A stretch of DNA of 64,000 nucleotides from assembly GCF_001625215.2 (NCBI RefSeq), contig NC_030383.2:45938380-46002379 (forward strand), given 5' to 3'. The DNA is from Daucus carota subsp. sativus. Its lineage: Eukaryota; Streptophyta; Magnoliopsida; Apiales; Apiaceae. Within the stretch, counting starts at the first letter, position 1; each line of letters opens with the position of its first letter. The notes beneath the pieces were generated by a model. That model saw nothing but the letters and a program-made list of their open reading frames with translations. It was not told where the DNA came from and did not search any database. The position numbers and the translations under genes were made by a program. Positions 1 through 10,964 of this stretch are shown here, piece after piece.

Positions 1-1445
1 ACAACATCCTTTGAAAACCAGAGCTTTAGGGCATTATTTTAACTACCCATTTTATCTATCTCATTACATATGCTCTAATAAATTTGTATTTAAGTTGAAA
101 ATTCTCATCAATCTATAGTCAATACCCAATAGTAAACTCTATTTTTCGGAAGACACACATATATTTATATACAAGTCTTTAACTGGCCTCAGGAGGCAGT
201 GCCGAACAAGAATAATTTTAAATCGAACTGCGTACATGAACCACCAAAGCCTCGGGGCATTATTGCCGTCCATGAGCTACTACAAGTTTATCAAAGAGCA
301 TCGGATGTCCCAGAACCAATTGCATCCTCGTAGCTTAAAAAGAAAGGGCACAAGCAAATTTGTACAATTATTTTCTAGCTTATATTCTTGTATTTATGGT
401 CCACAAATAATTTACTTTATTGTCTATCCTATGGTTGAAATTTGGATAATAATGTTTGTTTCTGAATTTATTCCTTATCCTTCTACCGAAAAATGGATAT
501 AATTAATAGTGCATATTAAATAATTGAACACTTCTTTCGTCTGGATACACGAGCACCACTGGAGTTGAACCCGAAGCAGAAGAATCCGAAGACAACGAGG
601 GTAAAAAAGTGGGATCAGTGTATTCCTTTGCGTGCGATGCGTGAGATGTGCTCTCTATTATACTCTGTAAATAAAAAGTCCCGTGTATCATAACAATACT
701 TTTTCTTCTTATTAGGCGTAAAAAAATATAAGTTGGGCCAGTTATTTTAATATAATCATATTTTCTCAACTAATTAGTTAGCGTAATGATCTTTGGATCC
801 AACAAGCTTTTATAAATGGTATACAAAATAATATATAGAATTGAAGACCATGTAATCGATGGATAACAGTCTCTTACATAATTGGCTGGGATATAGTTTT
901 TTGTGGTTGAGTGAATATACAATAGGCAATATTATAATATTTTTTTAATATGGCTAGAGGTTTTTAACTGCTGGACGAGTACTCTTCCAGCATTTATTAA
1001 GCACATTTTTACTGTCCAACGATTAAAAAGTGTTACTATATATTAGATCTTGTTATAATCGATGACAGTTAAATATTTATACAACCGCTGAGAATAGACG
1101 TGCTATTTAAAAGATTCCGGCAATCGACTGCCAAAAACTCTGTTATCCGTGCGTACAAGTTTTCAAAGCACATTTTTTTTTATAATGAGAATGAATCTCA
1201 ACGAATACGATTCGGCAATTCACCGTGATAATTCTTTCATTCAAAAAAGCTTATCATCTAACCGTCGGACATGCAAGATGACCGGAGAAATTTAGACAAT
1301 AAAACTTTAATGTCAGAAAAGAAAAACCCGTCTTCTTTAAAGCATCCTGAAAATATAAACAAAGAAAAACAGATGAATATAAATCGATATATATAACAGA
1401 TTATATATATTATAGAAAAATAAAAGATATTATATCCAATAATTA

Positions 1446-1495
1446 AGCCAACAAGGTGGCACAAAATTGCAGCCAACAAGGTGGCACAAAATTGC
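1446..1495. repeat. Perfect 25-bp tandem duplication
   Basis: The 25-mer beginning AGCCAACAAGGTGGCAC occurs twice back to back (1446-1470 and 1471-1495) with no mismatch. It lies in AT-rich intergenic DNA and looks like a recent local duplication. Confidence 0.9.
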
Positions 1496-2585
1496 CTCTT
1501 ACAAGCCAAAAATATGCCATCAATCATGGTCCTCCCATAAATGGTACAAAAAAACCATTAATAAGGCACAATTAACATCATAACTGAATAAATGAAAATA
1601 AAGACATATACAAAAATTTCAAAAAATTTCCATAACACAAAAGAACCAGCTATAATGGATAAAGGAGATACTAAATAAGGAAATTAAAACTATTATACAA
1701 AGTTCAAAAATCTATGCAAAACATTAATCAATATAGTTAATATAACAATTACTAAAAAGGGTAATTTCAAAATTTAAAAAGTTAAAAATAGCCAAACACT
1801 AATTAAGAAAAAATTGCATGAAACAATTTGCCTATATTACAAACAAAATAATTAAAGAAATTAAATACAGATAATCAAAATCAAAAAATTAAATACAAAA
1901 CTTCAAAACTAAAATCGTAAATTAAGCCATAATTTTAGTCAAGAAAATCACAACCGCGAACCACCGTAGAACCACCGTCATCTAACCGATATCTAAAAAT
2001 TCGTAATAAACAACATGTTAACACTAAACCCGTCGTAGTGGCATAGAATACAATTTTACGCAAACAAATAACAAACTGCAATGAGTATTTTATAAAGTAA
2101 AGACATTAAGATCTGATGCAAAATCTAAATTACCAACAGATCATATAAACAAGTAACATGGTGAATTAGAAAAAGTACACCTTAGTTTTGTGGAGTATAT
2201 TCACACAAAAAGAGTCGTCTTCAAATTTTTGATCTGTCCTTTAAAAATGTCCTTCTTTTTTCGTAAATTCGACCCGGTTTGATGTATAGAGAAACGCAAA
2301 CTCCACTCCCTTGGCAATCCTTGACTCGGTCGAATGATTTTGGTGGGGGTTTGGAATTGCCAGATCGTTCTGTTTTGATTGGTGGGGACGGAGGGAGTAT
2401 TTGTAATATCTTAATTAACTAATTTTCTTGGTGGCAGTATGAATGACAACAGAGTTCTCCAACAATGAATAAGCAACAAAAAACTAAGCAAGATGATGGT
2501 AAAATTTCGAAAGCAAACCTCAAGCCAAATGATGATCTGCGTATTCAGTTGTCTCAAGATCGATGGCGTTGGCGGCGGCGGCGCC

Positions 2586-2602
2586 GGGGGGGGGGGGGGG
2601 GG
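2586..2602 (+). repeat. Homopolymer of 17 G
   Basis: Seventeen consecutive G directly follow a short GGC/GCC-rich stretch. Length is likely to vary between individuals or be misread by sequencing. Confidence 0.9.
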
Positions 2603-5020
2603 TGTTTGAGGTGAGAGAAGAGAGGGGTACCTATAAAAAGCAAGAAACTTGAAAGTAACTTTTTTGGATAATTCTGAAAGTTATCAAAGCACATTTTAAT
2701 TCTGAAAAATAAGCACTTTATGATTAAAAACGTTGATATTATACAAAACAAATATCTAATGCATTTGACCACGATAACCACGCACATAAATACGTAACAT
2801 GCAAGTATGTTATAGATCAATGCATGCCACAGATCTGCGTACAAACAAGGACGTTTACTTATGGTCGTGTCTAATACTATTAACATTAGACACGCGTGGG
2901 TTTTTCCAATTTCGTTCAATTAATTTTCTTCTCTCTGAAGTCTGAACCTAATTAACATTCCCCCCGCCGGTGCTTCCACGGTTTCCCGGTGGAAATCCCC
3001 CCTTTTTTTTGAATAATCTTCTTTTGAATAATGACTTCTTTATTTTAATTTATTATATTTGATAATGTACCGAATATCTTTTATTATCATTTCGTTTTTC
3101 AAATCTAAGTTTTTAAACATTTTTGTTTGCAAATTTAGTTTTTTTTTGTCCCAAAGACTTTCACTTCAATGAAATGTACCGACATACAGATACAATACCG
3201 AAAAGATCGGAAGAGTTTCTTTCACACATGAAAAACTTTCATCTAACCAGAAGGTACGTCGAAACGTCCCCCAAGAAATTAGATAACAATTTTGATGTCT
3301 TAAAAAAAACACTCGAAAGAAAAACGAAATCCGCGAAACTTAGAAGAAAGGTGAACTTTCATTCAAAAAAGTCTACCGACTAACCAAAGGTCATGCAGAG
3401 ATGTCCCCAAAAATTTAGCTAATAAAACATTAATGACTGAAAAGAAAACCCAGATGAAAGACAAAAATTCTCGAAAAGGAAGAAATAAAGAGGGAGAAAA
3501 AAAGAAGGAAAGAAAGAATCAAGTACGAAAGATTATGTCATGCACCAAAACCGTGTCATCTAAAATGACACAATCGTTAATTAACCACAAACAAAATCGC
3601 AGTATACGATATAAAAGTCATCAACTATGGCACTCCCTCGCAAGAACACAGTAATTAAAACTAAAGATACAACAAGTCTTATAAATCTAGTTATAAACGA
3701 ATTACGAAATTCAATTATGAAATATATAACCAAAAACAAAGGACAAATAAGACAAATATAATTAAAAGCACTAAGACAAAAGATTTTGAACTCATACCTT
3801 TTTCATGGTGTCAATTCACACGATCCTTATCTTACCGAATATAAATATATGTAGACGGAATGGTTAAAACTGAATCGCAGTTGCCTAAATCGTTATCAAC
3901 TCATCTCAATTGATGTATCACCGAAACAAAGTTTTGATAATTGAGTGGATCCAATATCTAAGAACAGATTCAGTGGGAGATATTATTGAGAAAATGAGTA
4001 CAAATTAAGAGAAATAAATTATTCAGAGTTTTTCATCGGTGAAAGTTGATGAAATCTCCGACGATGGCAGCTAGAAAAAAAAAATAGAGAGGTTTTGTAG
4101 GAAGTTAGGATTTGCTAGTTAGATCACACACTTATTTGCAAATTCAGTTTGTGTGCTTTCTTATGTTTGTTTCTTTTATTTATTGTGAGTGTTAATTTTG
4201 ATTTAATAAAATTACTTTATATATAATTGTATTTATGATCAATACATGTAATTATATCATCCCAATATATTGTTGAAGTGTTGCTTGAGGATGGCGATTC
4301 GATTTTTGTATGTTTGTTCTATTCGACCATTTTTCCAGATATCACATGATTCTTTATTATTGAATTGATTTTTTTTCTTGAAAAAAAGAAAAAAGAAAAA
4401 GGGGTCACAATTATGTGTTTATATTTCAAATATTCGAAAAACGAGACAAATATTTGAAAGTCACAGTAGAAACAATTTTCTATAATAATTAGTAATATGC
4501 ATTCCTAAATTATATACTTCATTTATTTTCAAATAAATGGTATTTGATTTTTTAGCACAAATTGTTTAGTGCAGTAATTTCATGGATAGAACTTTTAATA
4601 TTTTAATTTTTTTGTGAATTAAAATTTACATTTAATTATTTATAAGAGAGAAAATTCTAAAAGTGAGTATTTTTTGCGGTTAAATTTTTAGAATTGTGTG
4701 CCTAAAACTCATGCATCATCTGGTTAAAAACAGAACAAATATAAATTATATTGGAGTCGTGCAGCCAGGAATCCCTTTTTCTTTGTTTGCCGTCGTTAAA
4801 ATTTTGAAATCTCTCTCTGTTTTTTATTATTCCCGTAAGCGTTTCACCAGAAAGTGATCACGCGAAAATCGCTGTTAGATTAAAGTAGACCGCTGATTTT
4901 ACCAGGCCCAGCAAGATATTGCTGCACAATGTTTAGTTGCTTGGGGCTCCTAGAGCCATTCTTGCTGATCTCTGAACATTTCTAATTTTTTTTTTGGAAG
5001 GTAACATTTCTAATAGCTAA

Positions 5021-5383
5021 GGTACTGTTTGGAGCTGCTGTTGCAGACCGCAACCGCAGCTTTTTGCTGAAAAGCAGGTAAAAACTGTTTGGTAAATCTA
5101 AAAGCAGCTTTCCCGAACAGCAGCTTTTAGTTGAAAAGCTGCTGTTAGAAAAAGCAGGTCCTCCCATGCTTTTAGAAAAAGCTGCTTTTCAGCTTTTGCA
5201 GAATGCTGTTATAGATTTCATTATAAAACCTCACCAAAATCATTATTTTTTTTTATATTATAACTCAAAATAAGTAAATGTCAAAAAATTACCAAATAGT
5301 TATCTGATTTCTACAACAGCACTTATTTTACCAGACTTTTTCTGACAGCATAACAATTTTTAAGAGCACTCCCAAACAGACCC
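5021..5383. mobile_element. Tourist-like (PIF/Harbinger) MITE
   Basis: A 363-bp element flanked by the trinucleotide TAA on both sides (5018-5020 and 5384-5386). The left end reads GGTACTGTTTGGAG and the right end, reverse-complemented, reads GGGTCTGTTTGGGAG. The 3-bp TAA target duplication and CTGTTTGG-type ends are typical of PIF/Harbinger-derived Tourist MITEs. It has no coding capacity. Confidence 0.7.
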
Positions 5384-5386
5384 TAA

Positions 5387-5838
5387 GTACGGAAGCTTAA
5401 ATATTTTTATAACATAATAAGATAAACTGATAAACTAATAGATGCATGCATTCGGTCGGTAAAACATTGCACGTTCTTGTGCTCCCTTTAAAAGGGCACA
5501 ATCTTATTGCTTACAACAAGAAAATCATAGATTCCTCATCACCTATTATGTTTAGGTATAGACTTTACTGCCCCGAGTTGAAAACGGAGGGCCTCACTGC
5601 TTCCGTCTTTTAGGTTAAAAGTGCAAGAACTGTTGGGCCCATTTTCGAGGCCGATGAATAAAGCCCATTTTCGGGAAGGCCCAAAAAGGAAGGATCGACA
5701 AGAATACGAAATCAGCAATTCAGGAACACGAAAAGGAGAGGGGAGGATGGAAAACCAAATCATGAATAGTAACCTCGATAGTCGATTCCAAGAAGAACAT
5801 TACGAAGATGTAAGGCAAGAATACATGCATTACAATAG
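5387..5838. other. Unassigned sequence left of the retroelement array
   Basis: Open frames of 74-110 codons exist on both strands, but they overlap each other and the plus-strand one runs on into the LTR. I do not recognise any product. Confidence 0.5.
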
Positions 5839-5843
5839 GAAGC
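5839..5843. repeat. Target-site duplication, left copy (GAAGC)
   Basis: GAAGC immediately precedes the leftmost LTR and is repeated at 22615-22619 right after the rightmost LTR. Neither sequence adjoining the middle LTR is GAAGC, so the duplication belongs to the whole block. Confidence 0.85.
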
Positions 5844-6846
5844 TGTTAACGGAGGAATCTGGTGATAACAAGATTCGGGGAGGGTTGCTGGAACTTGTGG
5901 TGGACGATGACGGCGGACGACGGAGTATGGGTGGTGATTTTGGTTTTGGCTGAGATCGTTTGGGGGATTAGGGTTTTCTCACAAGATCGAAGGTGTATTC
6001 GCTCTTGCAAGGGTTGCGACCTCTCCCCAAACAATGTGCCTACGTACCCTATTTATAGGGATCAAGCCAGACGTAGTTCTTGGGGAACAAGTAACCTAAT
6101 CAGAATAGGTTTCTCATTCCTTGGTTCCAGCGATGGGCCACCGCCTTAGATCAGACGGACGTGGGCTTCTGGAGCCCAGCCTCCTCCGAGGAGCATGGAA
6201 CTAGGTGGGCTGACCAGCACTAGCCCAGGTGGACCTCCTCAGACTCAGCTGTATGGGCTAGCCCTCCGTCCTCTCTTAGGGCGAGGCTAATGGTGGACCT
6301 GGGCCCAAGATAAAACAATAATAATCAGGCCTGAGAAGCAGGCGTATCTGGTCCATTCCGCACTGGGCGAGGAAGAAGCGTATTGGGCGAGGACTCAATA
6401 GCTGAGGACGAGGACCCCATCGAAGACCTGGGCCGCGTGACTTGACCCACGTTAAGGGCGAGATTCCATATCGGGCGAGAACTTGGCTGAAGACCGGGTC
6501 TTACCTGGTGCCGGGCCTTGTGCCCTGGACCATGCTGATGGCGAGGAAGGTAAGCATTAGGCGAGGCTTCATCACAGAGGGCGAGGACTCCTTGAAGACG
6601 GACCGCCAGTCATTGGGCCGCGAGGCCGACACATGCCTATGACGAAGGTCCATACTGGGCGAGGACCCTTACTGGGCGAGGACCCTTCTGCTGACCCGGG
6701 TCCATCTGTTGCTGGTCCTCACTTCCTGGGCCACATAGATGGCGAGGTCCACGTAATGGGCGAGGACGATCCCGGAGATCGGTCCTTTCCTTGAATTAAG
6801 GCGAGATTTATGCAATCATCTTCCGAGTTGATATTTGGCCATAACA
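5844..6846 (-). repeat. LTR, left copy (3' LTR of unit 1)
   Basis: 1,003 bp with TG...CA ends on the plus strand (TGTTAACGG to GGCCATAACA). In retroelement polarity U3 starts at 6846. A TATA box on the minus strand at 6050-6057 (TATAAATA within a CCCTATAAATAGGG palindrome) puts the transcript start near 6020 and leaves about 175 bp of R-U5. The GGGCGAGGAC-type motif recurs more than ten times. No difference from the other two LTRs was seen in the stretches compared. Confidence 0.9.
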
Positions 6847-6868
6847 ACTACCCCCTAAGCCCTTGAAG
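6847..6868 (-). other. Polypurine tract, unit 1
   Basis: On the minus strand AAGGGCTTAGGGGGTAGT runs directly into the LTR start TGTTATGG. GGGGGTAGT right next to TGTTA is a common plus-strand-primer configuration in plant gypsy elements. It supports minus-strand polarity. Confidence 0.7.
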
Positions 6869-7149
6869 CATAAGTGCGAAAGGGTTTAAAGAAGCTTCAG
6901 GCGAGGAAGATGGTTAGTTGGCTGGTTTCCTGTAATAGTACTCTGGCGAGCTCCATCCTTGGGCGAGGACTCCATCAAAGAGCCAAGTCATTTAGATAAT
7001 CAAGTATCACATTCCGGACATGACTCCAGGAGAGGACTCATTGAAGGCGAGGATGGTATAAGTCTTCCACTCCGGTTAGCTAATTGCTAGAATCAGCAAC
7101 GGGCGAGGACGCCCCTCAAGCGAGGACTCCGTTAAGGGGTCGAGCTGAA

Positions 7150-7790
7150 GGTGAGGCTTAGCTGAGCGAGACGATCAGTTGAGTGAAAAGATGGTTAACA
7201 GCTGAGTGAGAGGACGATCGATAGCTGAGTGAGAGGACGATCATCAGCTGCGGTAGACGAGCTCATCAGCTGAGTGAGAGGATGATCATCTGCTGAGGGC
7301 GAGGACGATCATCAGCTGAGGTAGACGAAGCTCATCGGCTGAGGGAGATGACGATCATCTGCTGAGGGCGAGGATGATCATCAGTCGAGGTAGACGAAGC
7401 TCATCAGCTGAGTGAGAGGACGATCATCTGCTGAGGGCGAGGATGATCATCAGCTGAGGTAGACGAAGCTTATCAGCTAAGGGAGAGGACGATCATCTGC
7501 TGAGGGCGAGGACGATCATCAGCTCAGGACGAAGCTTATCAGCTGAGGTAGACGACGATCATCAGCTGAGGGAGAGGACGATCATCTGCTGAGGGCGAGG
7601 ACGATCATCAGCTCAGGACGAGCTTATCAGCTGAGGTAGACGAAGCTCATCGGCTGAGGGAGAGGACGATCATCTGCTGAGGGCGAGGACGATCATCAGT
7701 CGAGGTAGACGAAGCACATCAGCTGAGTGAGAGGACGATCATCTGCTGAGGGCGAGGATGATCATCCGCTGAGGTAGACGTTATCTTCGA
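7150..7790 (+). repeat. 23/69-bp minisatellite, unit 1
   Basis: Dense tandem repeats of about 23 bp built on GCTGAGGGCGAGGACGATCA. They come in three variants that cycle in triads of about 69 bp (GCTGAGGGCGAGG..., GCTGAGGTAGACG..., GCTGAGGGAGAGG...). Each copy carries GATCATC-type sequence, so the array is rich in TGATCA palindromes. It lies between the PPT and the plus-strand gene promoter. No convincing reading frame. Confidence 0.85.
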
Positions 7791-7799
7791 AGGATGACT

Positions 7800-7886
7800 C
7801 AAAATTTGGCTATAACGACTACCCCCCAGTTCCTTGTAACATAAGTGCGAAAGGGTTTAAAGAAGCATCGGGCGAGGAAGATGGTA
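7800..7886. repeat. Internal duplicate of the LTR-end/PPT junction, unit 1
   Basis: This segment (TTTGGCTATAACGACTACCC, then a tail including AAGTGCGAAAGGGTTTAAAG) is a diverged copy of 6832-6916, which spans the LTR end and the PPT. The two copies bracket the minisatellite. The second unit has the same at 15684-15770. Confidence 0.75.
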
Positions 7887-8046
7887 AGTGCTCGCCTGTT
7901 GTTGCCCGTCATATATCAAAATTTTCGTCTTGGCTCAGAGATTCTTGCAAAAATGGTGGAAAAATCACATTGGCTACACAAGAGACGCCAACAGGATTCA
8001 AAAGTCCTACCTCGAAGCGTGAGAAAACTGGCCATTCGGGGCGTGC

Positions 8047-8098
8047 CACGTGGCTTTGATGTCAGTAATTTTCCCGCCTCATCCTTCCTCTATATAAG
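8047..8098 (+). promoter_or_regulatory. Plus-strand promoter of the antisense gene, unit 1
   Basis: A G-box (CACGTG, 8047-8052, inside GCCACGTGGC) lies about 40 bp upstream of a strong TATA box, TATATAAG (8091-8098). Transcription would start near 8125 and read a leader with an intron (8222-8490; GT at 8222, AG at 8490) ending exactly at the ATG at 8491. The direction is opposite to the LTR promoter. Confidence 0.65.
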
Positions 8099-8490
8099 AG
8101 CAGCTCCTTTCATTCCAAAAGTATACACACGAAGTGCTGCTGGATTATTCTCCTGAATTGGTAGCATCAGGCGACGCTTTTCTCAAAGCCTCGCACCTTC
8201 TACCGCTTTCAGAAATTGCAGGTACGCATGTTCACTTACTTCCTTTTCAAATCCAATTTTATTTGTCCACGTAGGCACCTAGGGTTTCCCAATTATTAAC
8301 ATAAATGTTGCTCGCAAGAGTTAGAGTAATTGCAGGCGAAGGCTTTATCAAATCGATAACATGCTTACTTAAGGCGAGGACCTATTACCAGCGTCGTCGC
8401 CCTTCGTGACTTTATTTCCTCTTTTCTTCCTTATCTGTAGCCCCATACTAAATATCACTATTGATTCCTTTCCCGCCATCTCTCTTTCAG

Positions 8491-10964
8491 ATGACGAACT
8501 CTCAACAATCTCCTCCCAATGCTAATGCTCAGGTCGATTCGTGGTCATCTCTTCACGTCGACCCAAAAGCTGACCACGACTTAGATCAGGCGTGGCTGAG
8601 GGCTCATCAGGACGAGGCGAGTCCTTCTCGTCGGCCAGATCCACTCGAAGTTCTCAGCATCTCTTCGAGCGACGAAGATAGTGTGTACAATCCCCAGATG
8701 GATGATGATTCTCCAGATTCCCTCTTCAAAAACCTCGAACGTTCCGGTCATTCTCGCCCCCTCTTGGGAGTTGGCGAGGGGAAGCAGCTTCAAGTGGTCA
8801 GAGATGCCTACGCTGATTACTCAAAGGGCGAGGAAGATATAGAGGACGAGGACAATAATGAAACTGAAACTGGGGAATCAAGCCGTAGTAAACACTTATC
8901 TGAGGGCGAGGATGATGCAGACGCTATATCTGCCTCGCCAATTCGTTATGAGATGGAATGCCCTTCGCCTGCCAATAACCCTTTTATTCCAGAGACCTTC
9001 AATTACGACTATGATTTTGACTTTGACGAAGACGTCCCAGAGAAAGAGAGGAATCGACAGCGCAATGTCAATAAGACAGTAACCTGTGCGGGACTCTCTT
9101 CGCAAATTTCCTCGGACGAAATAATGTGGATGATTGAGTACTACAATCTCCAAGGCAAGTGGTATAGGCCTCGCCGCTTCATGAGGATGCACAGGTTCAA
9201 CTTTGACGGTCTCCCATGTCCTCGCATGGTGGTAACTAATAAGCTTGCGGAGCTGGGTTTCGGATGGCCTATGCACCCGTGGTTGCTAAAGTTGGTAAAC
9301 CATTATGACGTCGTCCCAATCCAAGTCGGTCCCAACAGCTGGAGGCTTGCCATAGGTATCTACATATTGTATCGCCGCCTTGGGTTCCCTGAACCCTCAA
9401 TGCTTGAGATGGATCACTTTCTCTCATTAAGGAAGACAGGCGACGATTATGGCTTTTTCTATCTAACGCTCCACCCTTGCCATCACAAGAAAGGCTTCTC
9501 CGTTGGAAATCCTAGCAACATGAAATTCTGGAAGCCAGATTAGTTCTACCTCTACGACATTCCTCGCCAAAGGGTGTCTTTTAATCTTAACCCTTGTAAG
9601 TATAATCTTCATCGCCTTCTTCTCACCTTCTCGCCTATCATCTGTACCTAACTTTAACTCCTTATCAGATAAACCTCAACAAACCGACCTCGAGGGCGAG
9701 CTCTTGACTCGTGCCCAGGCTATTGACAACCTTGATGCCGCCCAGAAGAAGCTCGACGAGATTGTTACTCCGGAATCGCTTCGCGAACATGGCTTTTATC
9801 ACAAGGGTTTTGGCCAAGTCCCTCTGATAAAATTCGATAAGAGGAATAGGTCGAAGAAAGCTCTAGAGTGCCTTAAAAGGTCATTAGCGTCCTTAACTGG
9901 TAAAGGTAGAAGCGTCGCCCTTTGCCTACTTGCGTCTCGCCCTTTATCTTTTTTCACGCTTTACTTTTTTTTCCTTAATACATGTCCCTTGCCAATCATA
10001 TATTCGTCGCCTAATGTTTGCACTTGGATTCTTTTCAGGAAAGATGGCCGAACTTCCTTTTGGTAATAACCCTTTTGCTGGCAGGCAAGTTCCTGTTTCA
10101 CAGCCTCGCCCCACTATCTCTGTGAATGCCACTCCTACTCTTCGCCGGAACCAGACCCCTCCACCGGAGAAAGGATTGAGGGCGAGGAACAAGCAAAAAC
10201 GGGGGAACGAAGAGGAAGTTGCAGCCTCAAAAAAGAAACCAAGAAAGGGCGAGGAGTCGACCCCCTCTGTTGTGTCTGTCGCCTTCAGTGTTTTGGCCGA
10301 AGACAACTATGATGCTGTGGACGTCAAAGTCTGGTCGTCAAAGAAAGCTGATGAAGCTGAACATGGCTTCAAGTTAGGATTGGGCGAGGCGTTTTTTCAG
10401 GGCCTCAACGTCCTTGCCGCCAAAAATGCTCACATAGCAGAGCTGGAAAAGGCGAACACGAAGCTAAAGAGCGAGGCAACAACGTCCGCGGATCGTCTGA
10501 AAGACCTCCAGAAGAAATACAAAGATGATATCAAGACAAGGGATGCCCAGATCAGGAATGTTCAGGATACCCTCAATGAACTCACTGAGTCCTCAACTTC
10601 AGCCGCCAACCTCGCCAACTCTACCATCGCAGGTCTCCAGTCTGAGCTTGAGGGCGAGAAAGCCTCCAAATCCAAGGAGCTGAGCGACGCATACCGCCTT
10701 GGGTTCTCGGAATATCTTATCAATTTCTTGGCTGCGGACCCTGACTACGACTGGACGACGTTCTTCGCCCCTTCTACTCCTGCTTTCATGGTGGGCTTCA
10801 AAGAGGCTAATGCTACCGCCATTGAGAAGGCGAGGAAGGATCTTGAGACGAAGATCCTTTCAGAGAAGGAGGCGTTGGCCAAGAAAGGTGGCGAGACCAC
10901 ACAGGGCGAGGCAGGAGACAAGGGCGACGGTGAGGCCATCACCACTGAGCATCAGAAAGAATGA
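8491..10964 (+). CDS. Antisense retroelement gene: Transposase_28-like domain plus coiled coil, unit 1
   Basis: Predicted exons are 8491-9595, 9669-9899 and 10039-10964; all junctions keep one frame (about 753 codons). The chosen start is the ATG right after the leader intron's AG; an upstream in-frame TTG at 8461 lies inside that intron. The N-terminal 180 residues are acidic and Ser-rich. Residues about 205-360 hold WPMHPWLLKLVNHYDVVPIQ, GPNSWRLAIGIYILYRRLG and HFLSLRK motifs, the pattern of the plant 'putative gypsy-type transposon' family (Pfam Transposase_28). The last exon begins MAELPFGNNPF, has a basic KKKPRKG patch and a long Lys/Glu coiled coil. An in-frame TAG at 9541-9543 interrupts exon 1 where the family usually has Trp, so the product is either truncated at 350 residues or needs readthrough. 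The role is unknown; proteins of this type accompany plant gypsy elements. It lies antisense to the element's own genome. Confidence 0.7.

Larger units (their letters stand above)
1..5017. other. AT-rich intergenic DNA with decayed repeats
   Basis: No gene is recognised. Short open frames occur on both strands but are low-complexity or lack family features. The minus-strand frame at 503-769 has a serine-rich, coding-like stretch but matches nothing I know. Visible structure includes a perfect 25-bp tandem duplication (1446-1495), a run of 17 G (2586-2602) next to GGC repeats, and three degenerate copies of one motif near 1250-1330, 3239-3310 and 3355-3455. Confidence 0.7.

Noticed and set aside
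3433..3654. 73-codon Lys/Arg/Glu-rich frame
   Set aside because: Low-complexity AAGA-rich DNA, no conserved motif.
7150..7790. Regular repeats resembling a CRISPR array
   Set aside because: Plant nuclear context, no unique spacers, and units are contiguous 23-bp minisatellite copies.
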